This document shows, piece after piece, positions 9,066-17,253 of a stretch of DNA of 64,000 nt. Location: the NCBI GenBank assembly GCA_002753565.1, contig PEAM01000004.1, positions 1 to 64,000 of the forward strand, given 5' to 3'. Within the stretch, counting starts at the first letter, position 1. The number at the start of each line of letters is the position of its first letter. Both the position numbers and the translations under genes were made by a program. The DNA is from Magnetococcales bacterium. GTDB lineage: Bacteria > Pseudomonadota > Magnetococcia > Magnetococcales > JADFYX01. The notes under the pieces were generated by a model, which saw only the letters and a program-made list of their open reading frames with translations, was not told where the DNA came from and did no database searches.

Positions 9066-10208
9066 CTATCGATAGGGATAGAGGCTCTTGAACTCCAACA
9101 ACTGTTTGGTCCAGTGCATCAACCGGCAAGGGGGCAGGATCAGGTTAAACTTTTTAAACCGCGAGACAAACATGCCACGATCCAAGGTATCAACAATACA
9201 GATCAGTTCGGTCCGAAAGGTCTGTTTGCCACGCTGACCATTCAGGTCGGCAAACAGGTTGTCGGCAGCACAACGGGCCTGCAGTTCCGCCATATGGGCC
9301 TGTTTGGCGCGCCAATCCGGGCCGGGAAAAGAGCCTGCATCCCCGGCGACAAAAACCCGCTCACCACCCTCAACCCGGCACTGCTCGTCCGCCTTGAAAA
9401 ACCCCCCTTCCGAAAGGGATAGCCCTGTATTGGCAAACCATTTTGAACCGGTCATTCCGGGAATGAAAATTGTCAGATCGGCCGAGAGGCTCTTCTCCTC
9501 CAACTGAACCCCGGACGGGGAAAAGTGGCTGATTTTTTTCCCCAGATGGGTCTCAATCGAACGTTTTTCCATGGCACCCAACAACCCGCTGACCGCCTTG
9601 GGTCCCAAACGCTGGCCCGGTTTGGGCATGGGGGCAAAAAAGGCCAGCTTAAAGGAGTCCCGCTTCTTGCGTCTTTTCAAATAGGTGTGGGTACCAAAAA
9701 GAAACTCAAACATTGGCCCACCCCGTAGTGCTGTTGGCTCTTTGGGGTTGCCACCAAAACCAAAGGCGAGGGTTCCCCCCTCCCCCATGGCAGCCAACCG
9801 GGTGCGGAAGTTTTCGGCGGCCCCCAATCCCGAGCAGGGATTAATGGCATGCTCCATACCGGGTATCTTGTCGATATAGGCGGCACCAGAGGCGATAAGA
9901 AGGGCATCATTCTCAACCACCCCCCGGTCGGTGACAACCTGGCGCCCCTTCTTTTCGATGCCTACAGCCCGACCGGGGTGATGGATCACACCCATCCGTT
10001 GAAAAAAAGGGGTCAGATCCGCCTTTAAATCGGTCCCCTGTCGCTGGGCGTTGGGAATCCAAATTAAACTGGGGTAATAGAAAAATTCCGCTTTGGGTGC
10101 AATGACGGTGATCTCCAACCGCCGACCGGCGTCCAGGTGGCGCAGTCGGTTGATGGCTGCCAGTGCGGCAAAATTACTTCCGATAATGGTGACCTGTTTT
10201 GCGTGCAT
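9066..10208 (-). CDS. SQR-like FAD-dependent oxidoreductase
   Basis: A 380-residue flavoprotein of the sulfide:quinone oxidoreductase/type II NADH dehydrogenase superfamily. The N-terminal FAD-binding loop is IIGSNFAALAA and the second FAD contact is VFVAGDAGSFPG. Cysteines at about 125 (NPCSGLGAAENF) and 337 (LICIVDTLDRGMF) lie where SQR redox cysteines are usually found, but the complete three-cysteine set of typical SQRs is not evident. It may be a divergent SQR or another quinone reductase. There is no transmembrane helix; the C-terminus is basic and amphipathic, as in monotopic enzymes. It is transcribed alone and ends at a shared terminator. Confidence 0.72.
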   Translation of the reverse strand: MHAKQVTIIGSNFAALAAINRLRHLDAGRRLEITVIAPKAEFFYYPSLIWIPNAQRQGTDLKADLTPFFQRMGVIHHPGRAVGIEKKGRQVVTDRGVVENDALLIASGAAYIDKIPGMEHAINPCSGLGAAENFRTRLAAMGEGGTLAFGFGGNPKEPTALRGGPMFEFLFGTHTYLKRRKKRDSFKLAFFAPMPKPGQRLGPKAVSGLLGAMEKRSIETHLGKKISHFSPSGVQLEEKSLSADLTIFIPGMTGSKWFANTGLSLSEGGFFKADEQCRVEGGERVFVAGDAGSFPGPDWRAKQAHMAELQARCAADNLFADLNGQRGKQTFRTELICIVDTLDRGMFVSRFKKFNLILPPCRLMHWTKQLLEFKSLYPYR

Positions 10209-10334
10209 TTTTTCTACCTATAACCCATTTTCTCACACCAGCATCCGGTGCAAAACCGTTAATAACAGACAAAAGAATACTAAAAACTCCCCGCAGAGTT
10301 AACCCCTTAATAAAAAAAACGGTGTGGAGAAGAG

Positions 10335-11630
10335 CTACTCAGACAGCCTCTTGATCAACAGTCCATAGGCTGCCTCCCCCTCGAAAGGGACGGCAATCAC
10401 CACGTTGATACCTGACCCCGGCGCCGCCATTTTGCGTTCGCCCTCCAGAGACTCCATCTGCTGCAACTGAAAACGGCAGCTGCCAGTCGGTGTGATAAGA
10501 TCCAACTGATCCCCTACCTCAAAACGGTTTTTCACCGCAATGGTCAACTGCCCCAAAGCCCGATTTTGATCAATCACCTCTCCGACAAACTGCTGATTGT
10601 TCTGGCTGGTTCCCTGCAGATAGTTTTGATGCTCCTGTGGGGGATGGCGACGATAGAACCCTTCGGTATAACCTCGATTGGCCAGATCCTCCAGATTATC
10701 ATACCACCCCTTTTCAAAGGGTTCATTCCGAGCAGCGGCATCGATGGCCTGTCGATAGACCTGGGTGGTGCGGGCGGTGTAAAAAAAGGATTTCGTCCGC
10801 CCCTCAATTTTTAACGAGTCGATTCCCATCCGGGAAAGTCGCTCCACATGCTGTACCGCCCGCAGATCCTTGGAGTTGAGAATATAGGTGCCATGCTCAT
10901 CTTCATAGGCCGGCATCAACTCCCCGGGCCGGCTCTGATCCTCCAGCAGATACATGGTATCCTGCCCCACCTTCGGATCAACCGGTACCACCGCTCCCGT
11001 CTCTGTCTGCTTAGCCTCGTGAAGCTTATAGTTCCAGCGACAGGCGTTGGTACAACTGCCCTGGTTGGCATCTCGATGGCTCATATAACCCGAGAGAAGG
11101 CAACGTCCCGAATAGGCAATACAGAGAGCACCGTGGACAAAAACCTCCAACTCCATGGTCCGGCAGCGGTTGCGGATTACCTCTATCTCCTCCAGAGACA
11201 GCTCCCGAGAGAGGATAATGCGGGAGAGGCCCATCTCCTGCCAAAAATCGACGGCGGCATAGTTGACCACATTGGCCTGAACCGAAAGATGGATGGGCAT
11301 CTGGGGCCAGGCTTTTCTGGCCATGTGAATCAGACCGGGATCGGACATGATCAGGGCATCCGGCCCCAAAGCCACCATGGGTTCCACATCCCGCAAAAAG
11401 GTGTCGACCTTGCTGTTATGAGGTGCCAGATTACAGGCGATATAGAGCCGCCTGTCATGCTGTTTCATGTGGGCGACGGCCTTCTCCAACGCCTTTAAGT
11501 CAAACTCGTTCTCCCGCACTCTCAGGCTGTAGCGGGGCAGTCCGGCATAGACTGCATCGGCTCCGTACGCCACCGCATATCGCAGACTCTGTAGAGTCCC
11601 TGCAGGAGAGAGAAGTTCCGGCTTTTTCAT
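10335..11630 (-). CDS. trhP: U32-family tRNA 5-hydroxyuridine synthesis protein (TrhP/YegQ-like)
   Basis: A 431-residue peptidase-U32-fold protein. The N-terminus (ELLSPAGTLQSLRYAVAYGADAVY) and the cysteine-bearing segment around residues 170-200 (HGALCIAYSGRCLLSGY, then GSCTNACRW) match the YegQ/TrhP group, which in Escherichia coli is needed for prephenate-dependent hydroxylation of uridine 34 in tRNA. The four clustered cysteines are consistent with the Fe-S cluster proposed for this group. ATG start. Older annotations call this family collagenase-like protease. Stand-alone gene. Confidence 0.85.
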   Translation of the reverse strand: MKKPELLSPAGTLQSLRYAVAYGADAVYAGLPRYSLRVRENEFDLKALEKAVAHMKQHDRRLYIACNLAPHNSKVDTFLRDVEPMVALGPDALIMSDPGLIHMARKAWPQMPIHLSVQANVVNYAAVDFWQEMGLSRIILSRELSLEEIEVIRNRCRTMELEVFVHGALCIAYSGRCLLSGYMSHRDANQGSCTNACRWNYKLHEAKQTETGAVVPVDPKVGQDTMYLLEDQSRPGELMPAYEDEHGTYILNSKDLRAVQHVERLSRMGIDSLKIEGRTKSFFYTARTTQVYRQAIDAAARNEPFEKGWYDNLEDLANRGYTEGFYRRHPPQEHQNYLQGTSQNNQQFVGEVIDQNRALGQLTIAVKNRFEVGDQLDLITPTGSCRFQLQQMESLEGERKMAAPGSGINVVIAVPFEGEAAYGLLIKRLSE

Positions 11631-11777
11631 GTAGAGTCCATTCCTTGTCAGCTAAGTGATAAAGCATTTTTATCGTGATCACCCTCCGATGGTACTGAAT
11701 GTATGGACCATTGCCAACACCAATAAAGATCTGTATCAATCTAGACGTTCCTGTTTTCTCTCATTTGGAGATCCATC

Positions 11778-13478
11778 ATGAAAAACCGAGTAACCCAAGC
11801 CGGCAGGATTGCTCCTGTTGTTGCCCTCCTGTTGATGTGGTTGGGGTGTGGTGACGCTCTATCAGCCGAAGCACTCCCGGCCAACCCGGAACAGAGCCAG
11901 ACAGCCCCTGCGGAAAAATCGATTGAGACCAAACTCAACGAGATTAAATCCGATCTGCGAAAACGCCAGCAAGAGTTGAACACCAAGACCAAACAGTTGC
12001 GTTCTGCCAAAGATAGCCAGACCAAAAAAGGGCTGGAGATGGAGATTGCCTCCTTGACCCGGCTGATTGAAGAGCAGCAAAAATCCTTTGAGATGATCGT
12101 CACCGGTGGGCTGGAACAGTCACTCATCGAAGAGAAGCAAGAGGTAAAGTTTGACTGGCAGAAAGATCTTCTCGATATCCTTCAACCCATCATGAGCGAG
12201 CTGAGACAGCTAACCGAAAACAAGAGAAAACAGCAAAACCTCAAAAACAGGATTCTCTTTCATCAGTCCCAGATTGATACGGTCAATGAGGCCATAAACC
12301 GTATCAAAACCATTGATCATAAAGGGCTGGAACAACCGGCTCTGGCTGAGTTCAAACGTATCAAGACCGCCTGGCAGAAGAAGGTAGAAGAGCATCAACA
12401 CCTCATGGAGGTGGCCCAACTGCAGATGGATGAGATGCTCAAACCCGAAGAGGAACAGCAGCAATCCTTCCAAACCATTCTCGAAAACTTTTTTGTTGGC
12501 CGTGGAGCAACCCTGTTTCTTGCGCTGGCTGCAGCCCTGCTGGTTTTTGGTGTCATGCGTGCCCTGCAGGGGTTGGTGGTGATGATTCGTGGCACCAAAA
12601 CCAGACGAAAAAGCCGTACCGTCGTTCGTTTTATGGGGATTCTCTATCAGATTGCCACCATCATTCTAAGCATCATCGCCATTTTTGCGGTCTTCCACGA
12701 AAGGGGAGATAGGGTTCTTCAAGCCATTGCCATTCTCATTCTTCTCGCCATCCTCCTGGTGTTAAAAAACTCCATTCCCCAGTTTATCGGCGAGTTGCGA
12801 CTGCTGCTCAATATTGGTCTGGTTCGAGAGGGCGAGCGGATTCTATACAACGGTCTCCCCTGGTTGGTAGAGAGTTTGAATGTCTACTCCAGCCTGGTCA
12901 ACCCCGCTATTGTCGGTGGCAAGATTCGGGTGCCCATTCAGGTATTGACCAACCTTCACTCCCGCAAAAGCCTCAAGGAGGAGCCTTGGTTTCCCTGCCG
13001 GATGGAAGATTATGTCTTTCTGGACGATCTGGTCTATGGACAGGTCAAGGTGATTACCGTTGAAGGGGTGGTCTTACAGCTGGCCGGTGGCGCCCAGAAA
13101 AGCTATGGAATCTCCAATTTTCTCGGCAATAACCCCCTCAACCTTTCGACCGGCTTTTGTATCACAACCCTTTTTGGCATCGACTACCAATATCAAGATC
13201 GTGCCACCACCGAGATACCCAGGCTGTTTAAGGAAGGGGTTTTGGAAGGGCTTGAAAAAAGAGGGTTTGGAGAGCATCTGACGGATGTAAAGTGCGAATT
13301 TGAAGAGGCCGCCGCCTCCTCTCTCAACTATAAAATCATGGTCAACTACAGCGGTGAAGCCGCCAACGCCTACAATCCCATCAAGCGGGCTTTGCAACAG
13401 TTGGCGGTGGATGTCTGCAACCAACACAAACTCGAAGTCCCCTTCAACCAATTGACCATCCACCACACCCCAAGCTGA
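11778..13478 (+). CDS. MscS-family mechanosensitive channel with long coiled-coil N-domain
   Basis: A 566-residue inner-membrane protein. A signal-like hydrophobic N-terminus (to about residue 35) is followed by a long charged coiled-coil domain (45-230), probably periplasmic. About three membrane helices follow (near 245-265, 288-308, 312-335), then the MscS beta domain (DDLVYGQVKVITVEGVVLQLAGG) and a C-terminal alpha/beta domain. It resembles large MscK/MscM-like channels that release solutes under hypo-osmotic shock. A GGAG site precedes the ATG. Bidirectional terminator downstream. Confidence 0.8.
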   Translation: MKNRVTQAGRIAPVVALLLMWLGCGDALSAEALPANPEQSQTAPAEKSIETKLNEIKSDLRKRQQELNTKTKQLRSAKDSQTKKGLEMEIASLTRLIEEQQKSFEMIVTGGLEQSLIEEKQEVKFDWQKDLLDILQPIMSELRQLTENKRKQQNLKNRILFHQSQIDTVNEAINRIKTIDHKGLEQPALAEFKRIKTAWQKKVEEHQHLMEVAQLQMDEMLKPEEEQQQSFQTILENFFVGRGATLFLALAAALLVFGVMRALQGLVVMIRGTKTRRKSRTVVRFMGILYQIATIILSIIAIFAVFHERGDRVLQAIAILILLAILLVLKNSIPQFIGELRLLLNIGLVREGERILYNGLPWLVESLNVYSSLVNPAIVGGKIRVPIQVLTNLHSRKSLKEEPWFPCRMEDYVFLDDLVYGQVKVITVEGVVLQLAGGAQKSYGISNFLGNNPLNLSTGFCITTLFGIDYQYQDRATTEIPRLFKEGVLEGLEKRGFGEHLTDVKCEFEEAAASSLNYKIMVNYSGEAANAYNPIKRALQQLAVDVCNQHKLEVPFNQLTIHHTPS

Positions 13479-13509
13479 GGAGTTTTCGGCCCAACGCCGA
13501 CATCCCAAG

Positions 13510-13556
13510 CCAATACAAAAAAAGCCCACCAGATTGGTGGGCTTTTTTTGTATTGG
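13510..13556 (+). terminator. Bidirectional intrinsic terminator
   Basis: A long, nearly perfect palindrome whose core stem is AAGCCCACC / GGTGGGCTT with a 5-nt loop. It is flanked by A7 and T7 tracts, and CCAATAC / GTATTGG extends the pairing outwards. It separates the convergent MscS and FlgO-like genes. Confidence 0.92.
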
Positions 13557-13576
13557 CTGTCACAACCTTGATGGCA

Positions 13577-14143
13577 CTATTGCATCAGCAGAGATTGAAT
13601 CTCACGCGTCAACGGCAGGTCAAAATCTTCGGCGGCAAGGGTCACACCATCTTTCAGGCGAACCACCTGAGCGGAGACAAAAACCCGACTCTTTGAGGTG
13701 ACATAACTGCCAGCCAATACCGCATGGACCTGATGGGTATCACGAATTTTTTCCAACTCCCGAGTCAAGATAAACTGCCCCTGCCCCTGCTGAAGGAGAA
13801 TATTCTTCCGCAGCTTGATCTCAACCATGGCGTGACCGGCCTGGGTAAAACGGTTGGCAAACTGCCGGGAGAGCAACCGCCCAAAGGGGGTTGTTTTATC
13901 CATGTTCCGCTCATCGACAAAGCTGGCGGGCAGAATGGTCCCTCCTCTAACCCGGAATTTCCCCTCCATACTGGCCAACATGGCATCGGCAGCCTGAGAG
14001 ACGCTGCCCTGCATGCTCTGACTCTTTGGCCCAGAGAGAGGCTGAGAGATCAGGGGGTAGGTCTCGGGGGTCTGGGTAGCACAACCTGAAACAAGCAGAG
14101 AGAGCGCAAACAGGGTCAGAAGTTTTTTCTTGATACCAGACAT
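13577..14143 (-). CDS. FlgO-type outer-membrane lipoprotein (copy 2)
   Basis: A 188-residue lipoprotein with signal and lipobox LLVSGC (lipidated Cys near residue 20), followed by a FlgO-like domain. Motifs shared with the upstream paralogue include ASFVDERNMDKTTPFGRLLSRQFANRFTQAGH and a GQFILTRELEKI segment. FlgO in Vibrio is an outer-membrane lipoprotein needed for flagellar stability and motility. The start at 14,143 is preferred to the upstream ATG at 14,158 because GGAG lies about 8 nt before it. It follows its paralogue closely, so the two are probably co-expressed. About 20 nt separate its stop from the terminator. Confidence 0.82.
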   Translation of the reverse strand: MSGIKKKLLTLFALSLLVSGCATQTPETYPLISQPLSGPKSQSMQGSVSQAADAMLASMEGKFRVRGGTILPASFVDERNMDKTTPFGRLLSRQFANRFTQAGHAMVEIKLRKNILLQQGQGQFILTRELEKIRDTHQVHAVLAGSYVTSKSRVFVSAQVVRLKDGVTLAAEDFDLPLTREIQSLLMQ

Positions 14144-14160
14144 AGCGTCAGGCTCCATTG

Positions 14161-14832
14161 TTATTGATTCACAACCGTCATGGAGGTCGCACCACCAGAG
14201 GACAACAACAGATCACGCACATCCATTCCCAACGGAATTTTGGCATCCACCGAGGCCAGAACCTGACGGTCTTTGATCTGAATCAGTCTGGCGGTAAAAT
14301 CCAGGACCGACTTGGTTTCAGTATAGTTGCCCACCACCACCGCATAGGCTCTGTTGTCGGCCGAGAGCTTGTTGATATCCCGCGAGAGGATAAACTCCCC
14401 CTGCTCTTTGCGAATGGCCAGATCCTTACGCAGTCGAGGCTCAACAATCCGATAGCCCTGTTGAGTAAAGCGAGAGCCAACATGATCGGAGATCAGCACG
14501 CCCAACTCGGATGAGGAGTCGAGATTGTTTCGGTTGACAAAACTGGTCACCAAAATAGGCTTGCGCTGGTGGAAGGATGGATGGTTTTTGCGAAGCTCGG
14601 CAACCAAGGCATCCGTTACGGCATGGCTCATGCGGATCAAGTCGACATCGACATTGATTTGAGCCGGTGCATTGGCCAGTGTGCCGGCATGCTGACCGGA
14701 CATGGGGGCGGTGGGGTCGACAGTCGGGTTAGCCAGCATCTCCCCCAAACTCATCGGATTATTGGCGCAACCAGAAAGTGTCGCCGCCAACAAGACCGAT
14801 GCAAAACCGATTCGAACTACAGATTTTTTCAT
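14161..14832 (-). CDS. FlgO-type outer-membrane lipoprotein (copy 1)
   Basis: A 223-residue lipoprotein with signal peptide and lipobox ATLSGC, a linker of about 40 residues, then a FlgO-like domain. Shared motifs with the next gene are VTSFVNRNNLDSSSELGVLISDHVGSRFTQQGY and GEFILSRDINKL. The ATG at 14,832 is chosen because AGGGA precedes it and the lipobox then falls at a normal distance; the longer frame begins at TTG (14,853). It lies between pilT and its paralogue on the same strand. The function is inferred to be flagellar outer-membrane assembly. Confidence 0.8.
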   Translation of the reverse strand: MKKSVVRIGFASVLLAATLSGCANNPMSLGEMLANPTVDPTAPMSGQHAGTLANAPAQINVDVDLIRMSHAVTDALVAELRKNHPSFHQRKPILVTSFVNRNNLDSSSELGVLISDHVGSRFTQQGYRIVEPRLRKDLAIRKEQGEFILSRDINKLSADNRAYAVVVGNYTETKSVLDFTARLIQIKDRQVLASVDAKIPLGMDVRDLLLSSGGATSMTVVNQ

Positions 14833-14874
14833 GAGATATTTCCCTACAATCAACGGTATATGGTTGAAACCATC

Positions 14875-15912
14875 TTAAATGAAAGAGGCTTTCACGTTGG
14901 CTTTCTCTCGAGCCGCCTGTTTGGTAACAACCCCTTGCTCGACTAATTCTTGCAAGGTTTGTTCCAAAGTCATCATCCCCTCTTTGCGACCCGTCTGAAT
15001 GGCGGAGTACATCTGAGGAATTTTATTCTCTCGAATCAAATTTTTAATGGCGGAGTTACCCACCATGATCTCATGGGCAGCCACCCGTCCCCCGCCCTTT
15101 TTCTTCAAAAGATGCTGAGAGATAACCGCCCGCAACGATTCAGAGAGCATGGTGCGGATCATATCTTTTTCTGCCGCCGGGAATACATCAACCATGCGAT
15201 CAACCGTCTTGGCGGCTGAGGTGGTGTGCAGGGTGCCCAGAACCAGATGTCCGGTCTCCGCCGCCGTCAACGCCAAGCGAATGGTCTCCAAATCCCGCAT
15301 CTCTCCCACCAGGATCACATCGGGATCTTCACGCAGAGCCGAGCGCAGGGCGGCCTCAAAGCTTTTGGTGTCTCGGTGGACCTCCCGTTGGTTGATCAGA
15401 CATTTATTGGAGGTGTGGACAAATTCGATGGGATCTTCCATGGTCAAAATATGGCCATACTCATTGCGGTTTTTATAATCGACAATGGCAGCCAAGGTGG
15501 TGGATTTGCCCGATCCGGTCGGACCGGTCACCAGCACCAATCCTCGTGGGGTTTGAGCAAACTCTTTGAATATTTTTGGGCAGTTCAGATCTTCCAGAGA
15601 GAGAATCTCTGATGGGATGGTTCTAAAAACCGCCGCCACCCCTCTGTTCTGATGGAAGGCGTTGACACGAAACCGAGCCAGACCGGGCACCTCGAAGGAG
15701 AAGTCGGTCTCCAGGAACTCCTCATAATCCTTCCGCTGCTTATCATTCATGATATCGTAAATCATGTCATGAACCTGCTCCTGGTCCAGTTCGGGCACAT
15801 TGATGCGCCGAATATCCCCATCCACCCGAATAAGAGGCGGCATCCCCGCTGAAATGTGCAGATCGGATGCACCATTTTTGACACTAAAGGCGAGAAGTTC
15901 AGAAATTTCCAC
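14875..15912 (-). CDS. pilT: Type IV pilus retraction ATPase PilT
   Basis: PilT is the hexameric cytoplasmic motor that depolymerises type IV pili for twitching. The 345-residue length is usual. Visible motifs: Walker A GPTGSGKST (about 129-137), Asp box, Walker B PDVILVGEMRD, His box GHLVLGTLHTTSAAKTVDRMVDVFP, and the PilT-type tail QMYSAIQTGRKEGMMTLEQ. The tail favours PilT over PilU. No other pil gene is in the window. It is divergent from recA. Confidence 0.95.
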   Translation of the reverse strand: MEISELLAFSVKNGASDLHISAGMPPLIRVDGDIRRINVPELDQEQVHDMIYDIMNDKQRKDYEEFLETDFSFEVPGLARFRVNAFHQNRGVAAVFRTIPSEILSLEDLNCPKIFKEFAQTPRGLVLVTGPTGSGKSTTLAAIVDYKNRNEYGHILTMEDPIEFVHTSNKCLINQREVHRDTKSFEAALRSALREDPDVILVGEMRDLETIRLALTAAETGHLVLGTLHTTSAAKTVDRMVDVFPAAEKDMIRTMLSESLRAVISQHLLKKKGGGRVAAHEIMVGNSAIKNLIRENKIPQMYSAIQTGRKEGMMTLEQTLQELVEQGVVTKQAAREKANVKASFI

Positions 15913-15982
15913 TTAGCATAGTCCCCTCAACAAAACGGCGTTTTTACCATATTTTACTGTTTTCACAAGTCTTTTTTAAAAA

Positions 15983-16001
15983 GAACCCCGTTAATGGGTT
16001 C
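15983..16001. promoter_or_regulatory. Perfect inverted repeat between pilT and recA (candidate LexA operator)
   Basis: GAACCC and GGGTTC are separated by 7 nt, making a 19-bp dyad in the pilT/recA divergent region, 220 bp before recA. The GAAC/GTTC half-sites recall LexA half-sites in several bacterial groups, but the spacing matches neither the alphaproteobacterial direct repeat nor the Gram-positive box exactly. The assignment is an inference from position and symmetry. Confidence 0.4.
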
Positions 16002-16133
16002 CACGCTTATTGCCCACCATGTCCGGCAGAAACCCAAAGGTTTGCAAAAGCTGAGCCGCTTTATCCTCTTCTCAAAGGGGTTGATGAGAGAGAGCCTCTT
16101 GTACCGGATGAAAAAAAGGCGCGCCTCCCCCTG

Positions 16134-16160
16134 TTGCCTGAGGAAAGAATTTGCTATAAA
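16134..16160 (+). promoter_or_regulatory. Candidate recA promoter
   Basis: TTGCCT (16,134-16,139) and TATAAA (16,155-16,160) are separated by 15 nt, about 60 nt upstream of the recA GTG. The -10 is good; the spacer is slightly short. The rest of the 309-bp pilT/recA gap shows no gene. Confidence 0.45.
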
Positions 16161-16221
16161 TGGTCGGGTTAGGGATGGATGAATCCATGGATTTTTTGAC
16201 GACCAGAATTGAGGAGTTGAT

Positions 16222-17253
16222 GTGAGTACCGACAGCAATAAAGCCAAAGCCTTGGAAGCCGCTATTTCCCAGATCGAACGCCAGTACGGCAAAGGCTCCA
16301 TCATGCGGATGAGCGACCGTCCTGTCCAAGATGTTCCCGTTGTCTCTACCGGCTCCCTCGGAATGGATATCGCCTTGGGAATCGGTGGCCTTCCCAAAGG
16401 GCGAATCATCGAAGTCTACGGTCCGGAGTCCTCCGGCAAAACCACCCTGGCCCTCCATGTCGCCGCAGAGGTTCAACGCCAAGGGGGCACGGCGGCCTTT
16501 GTCGATGCCGAACACGCCCTGGACCCGGTCTACGCCCGCAAGCTGGGTGTCAACATCGACCAACTCCTCATCTCCCAACCGGATACCGGTGAACAGGCTC
16601 TGGAAATTGTCGATATGCTGGTCCGCTCTGGGGCTGTGGATCTTGTCGTCGTCGACTCGGTAGCGGCCTTGACCCCCAAAGCCGAATTGGAAGGGGAGAT
16701 GGGAGACTCGCACATGGGGCTGCAAGCCCGCCTCATGTCCCAAGCCTTACGCAAACTGACCGGCTCCATCTCTCGCTCCAACACCATGGTGCTTTTCATC
16801 AACCAGATCCGCCAGAAGATTGGCGTCATGTTCGGCAACCCAGAGACCACAACCGGCGGCAACGCTCTCAAGTTCTATGCTTCGGTCCGCCTGGATATTC
16901 GCCGCATTGGCTCCGTTAAAGATAAAGAGGAGATTATCGGCAACCGCTGCAAGGTCAAGGTGGTCAAAAATAAAATGGCCCCCCCCTTTCGCATTATCGA
17001 ACTGGATATCATCTACGGAGAGGGTATCTCTCTGGTGGGTGAGGTACTGGATATGGCCGTGGGTGAAAAGCTGGTAGAAAAATCCGGCGCCTGGTACTCC
17101 CTGAACGGAGAGAGAATTGGTCAGGGTCGGGAAAATGTCAAACGGTATCTCCTGGAAAACCGTTCCGCCCTCGAAACCTTGGAAGATCAATTACGGGCCA
17201 AATTTGAGCTGGCCCCCAAATATGCCAAACCCGGCAAAGAGGCCAATGGCTAA
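16222..17253 (+). CDS. recA: Recombinase A
   Basis: RecA forms ATP-dependent filaments on single-stranded DNA for strand exchange and stimulates LexA self-cleavage. The 343-residue length is normal. Motifs: Walker [10 protein letters not shown] (about 67-75), the [15 protein letters not shown] Walker B region, the L2-loop region [22 protein letters not shown], and a basic C-terminal core [15 protein letters not shown]. Start is GTG with GAGGAG just upstream. The stop overlaps the parC start by one base (TAATG), so recA and parC are probably coupled. The usual recX is absent downstream. Confidence 0.98.
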   Translation: MSTDSNKAKALEAAISQIERQYGKGSIMRMSDRPVQDVPVVSTGSLGMDIALGIGGLPKGRIIEVYGPESSGKTTLALHVAAEVQRQGGTAAFVDAEHALDPVYARKLGVNIDQLLISQPDTGEQALEIVDMLVRSGAVDLVVVDSVAALTPKAELEGEMGDSHMGLQARLMSQALRKLTGSISRSNTMVLFINQIRQKIGVMFGNPETTTGGNALKFYASVRLDIRRIGSVKDKEEIIGNRCKVKVVKNKMAPPFRIIELDIIYGEGISLVGEVLDMAVGEKLVEKSGAWYSLNGERIGQGRENVKRYLLENRSALETLEDQLRAKFELAPKYAKPGKEANG

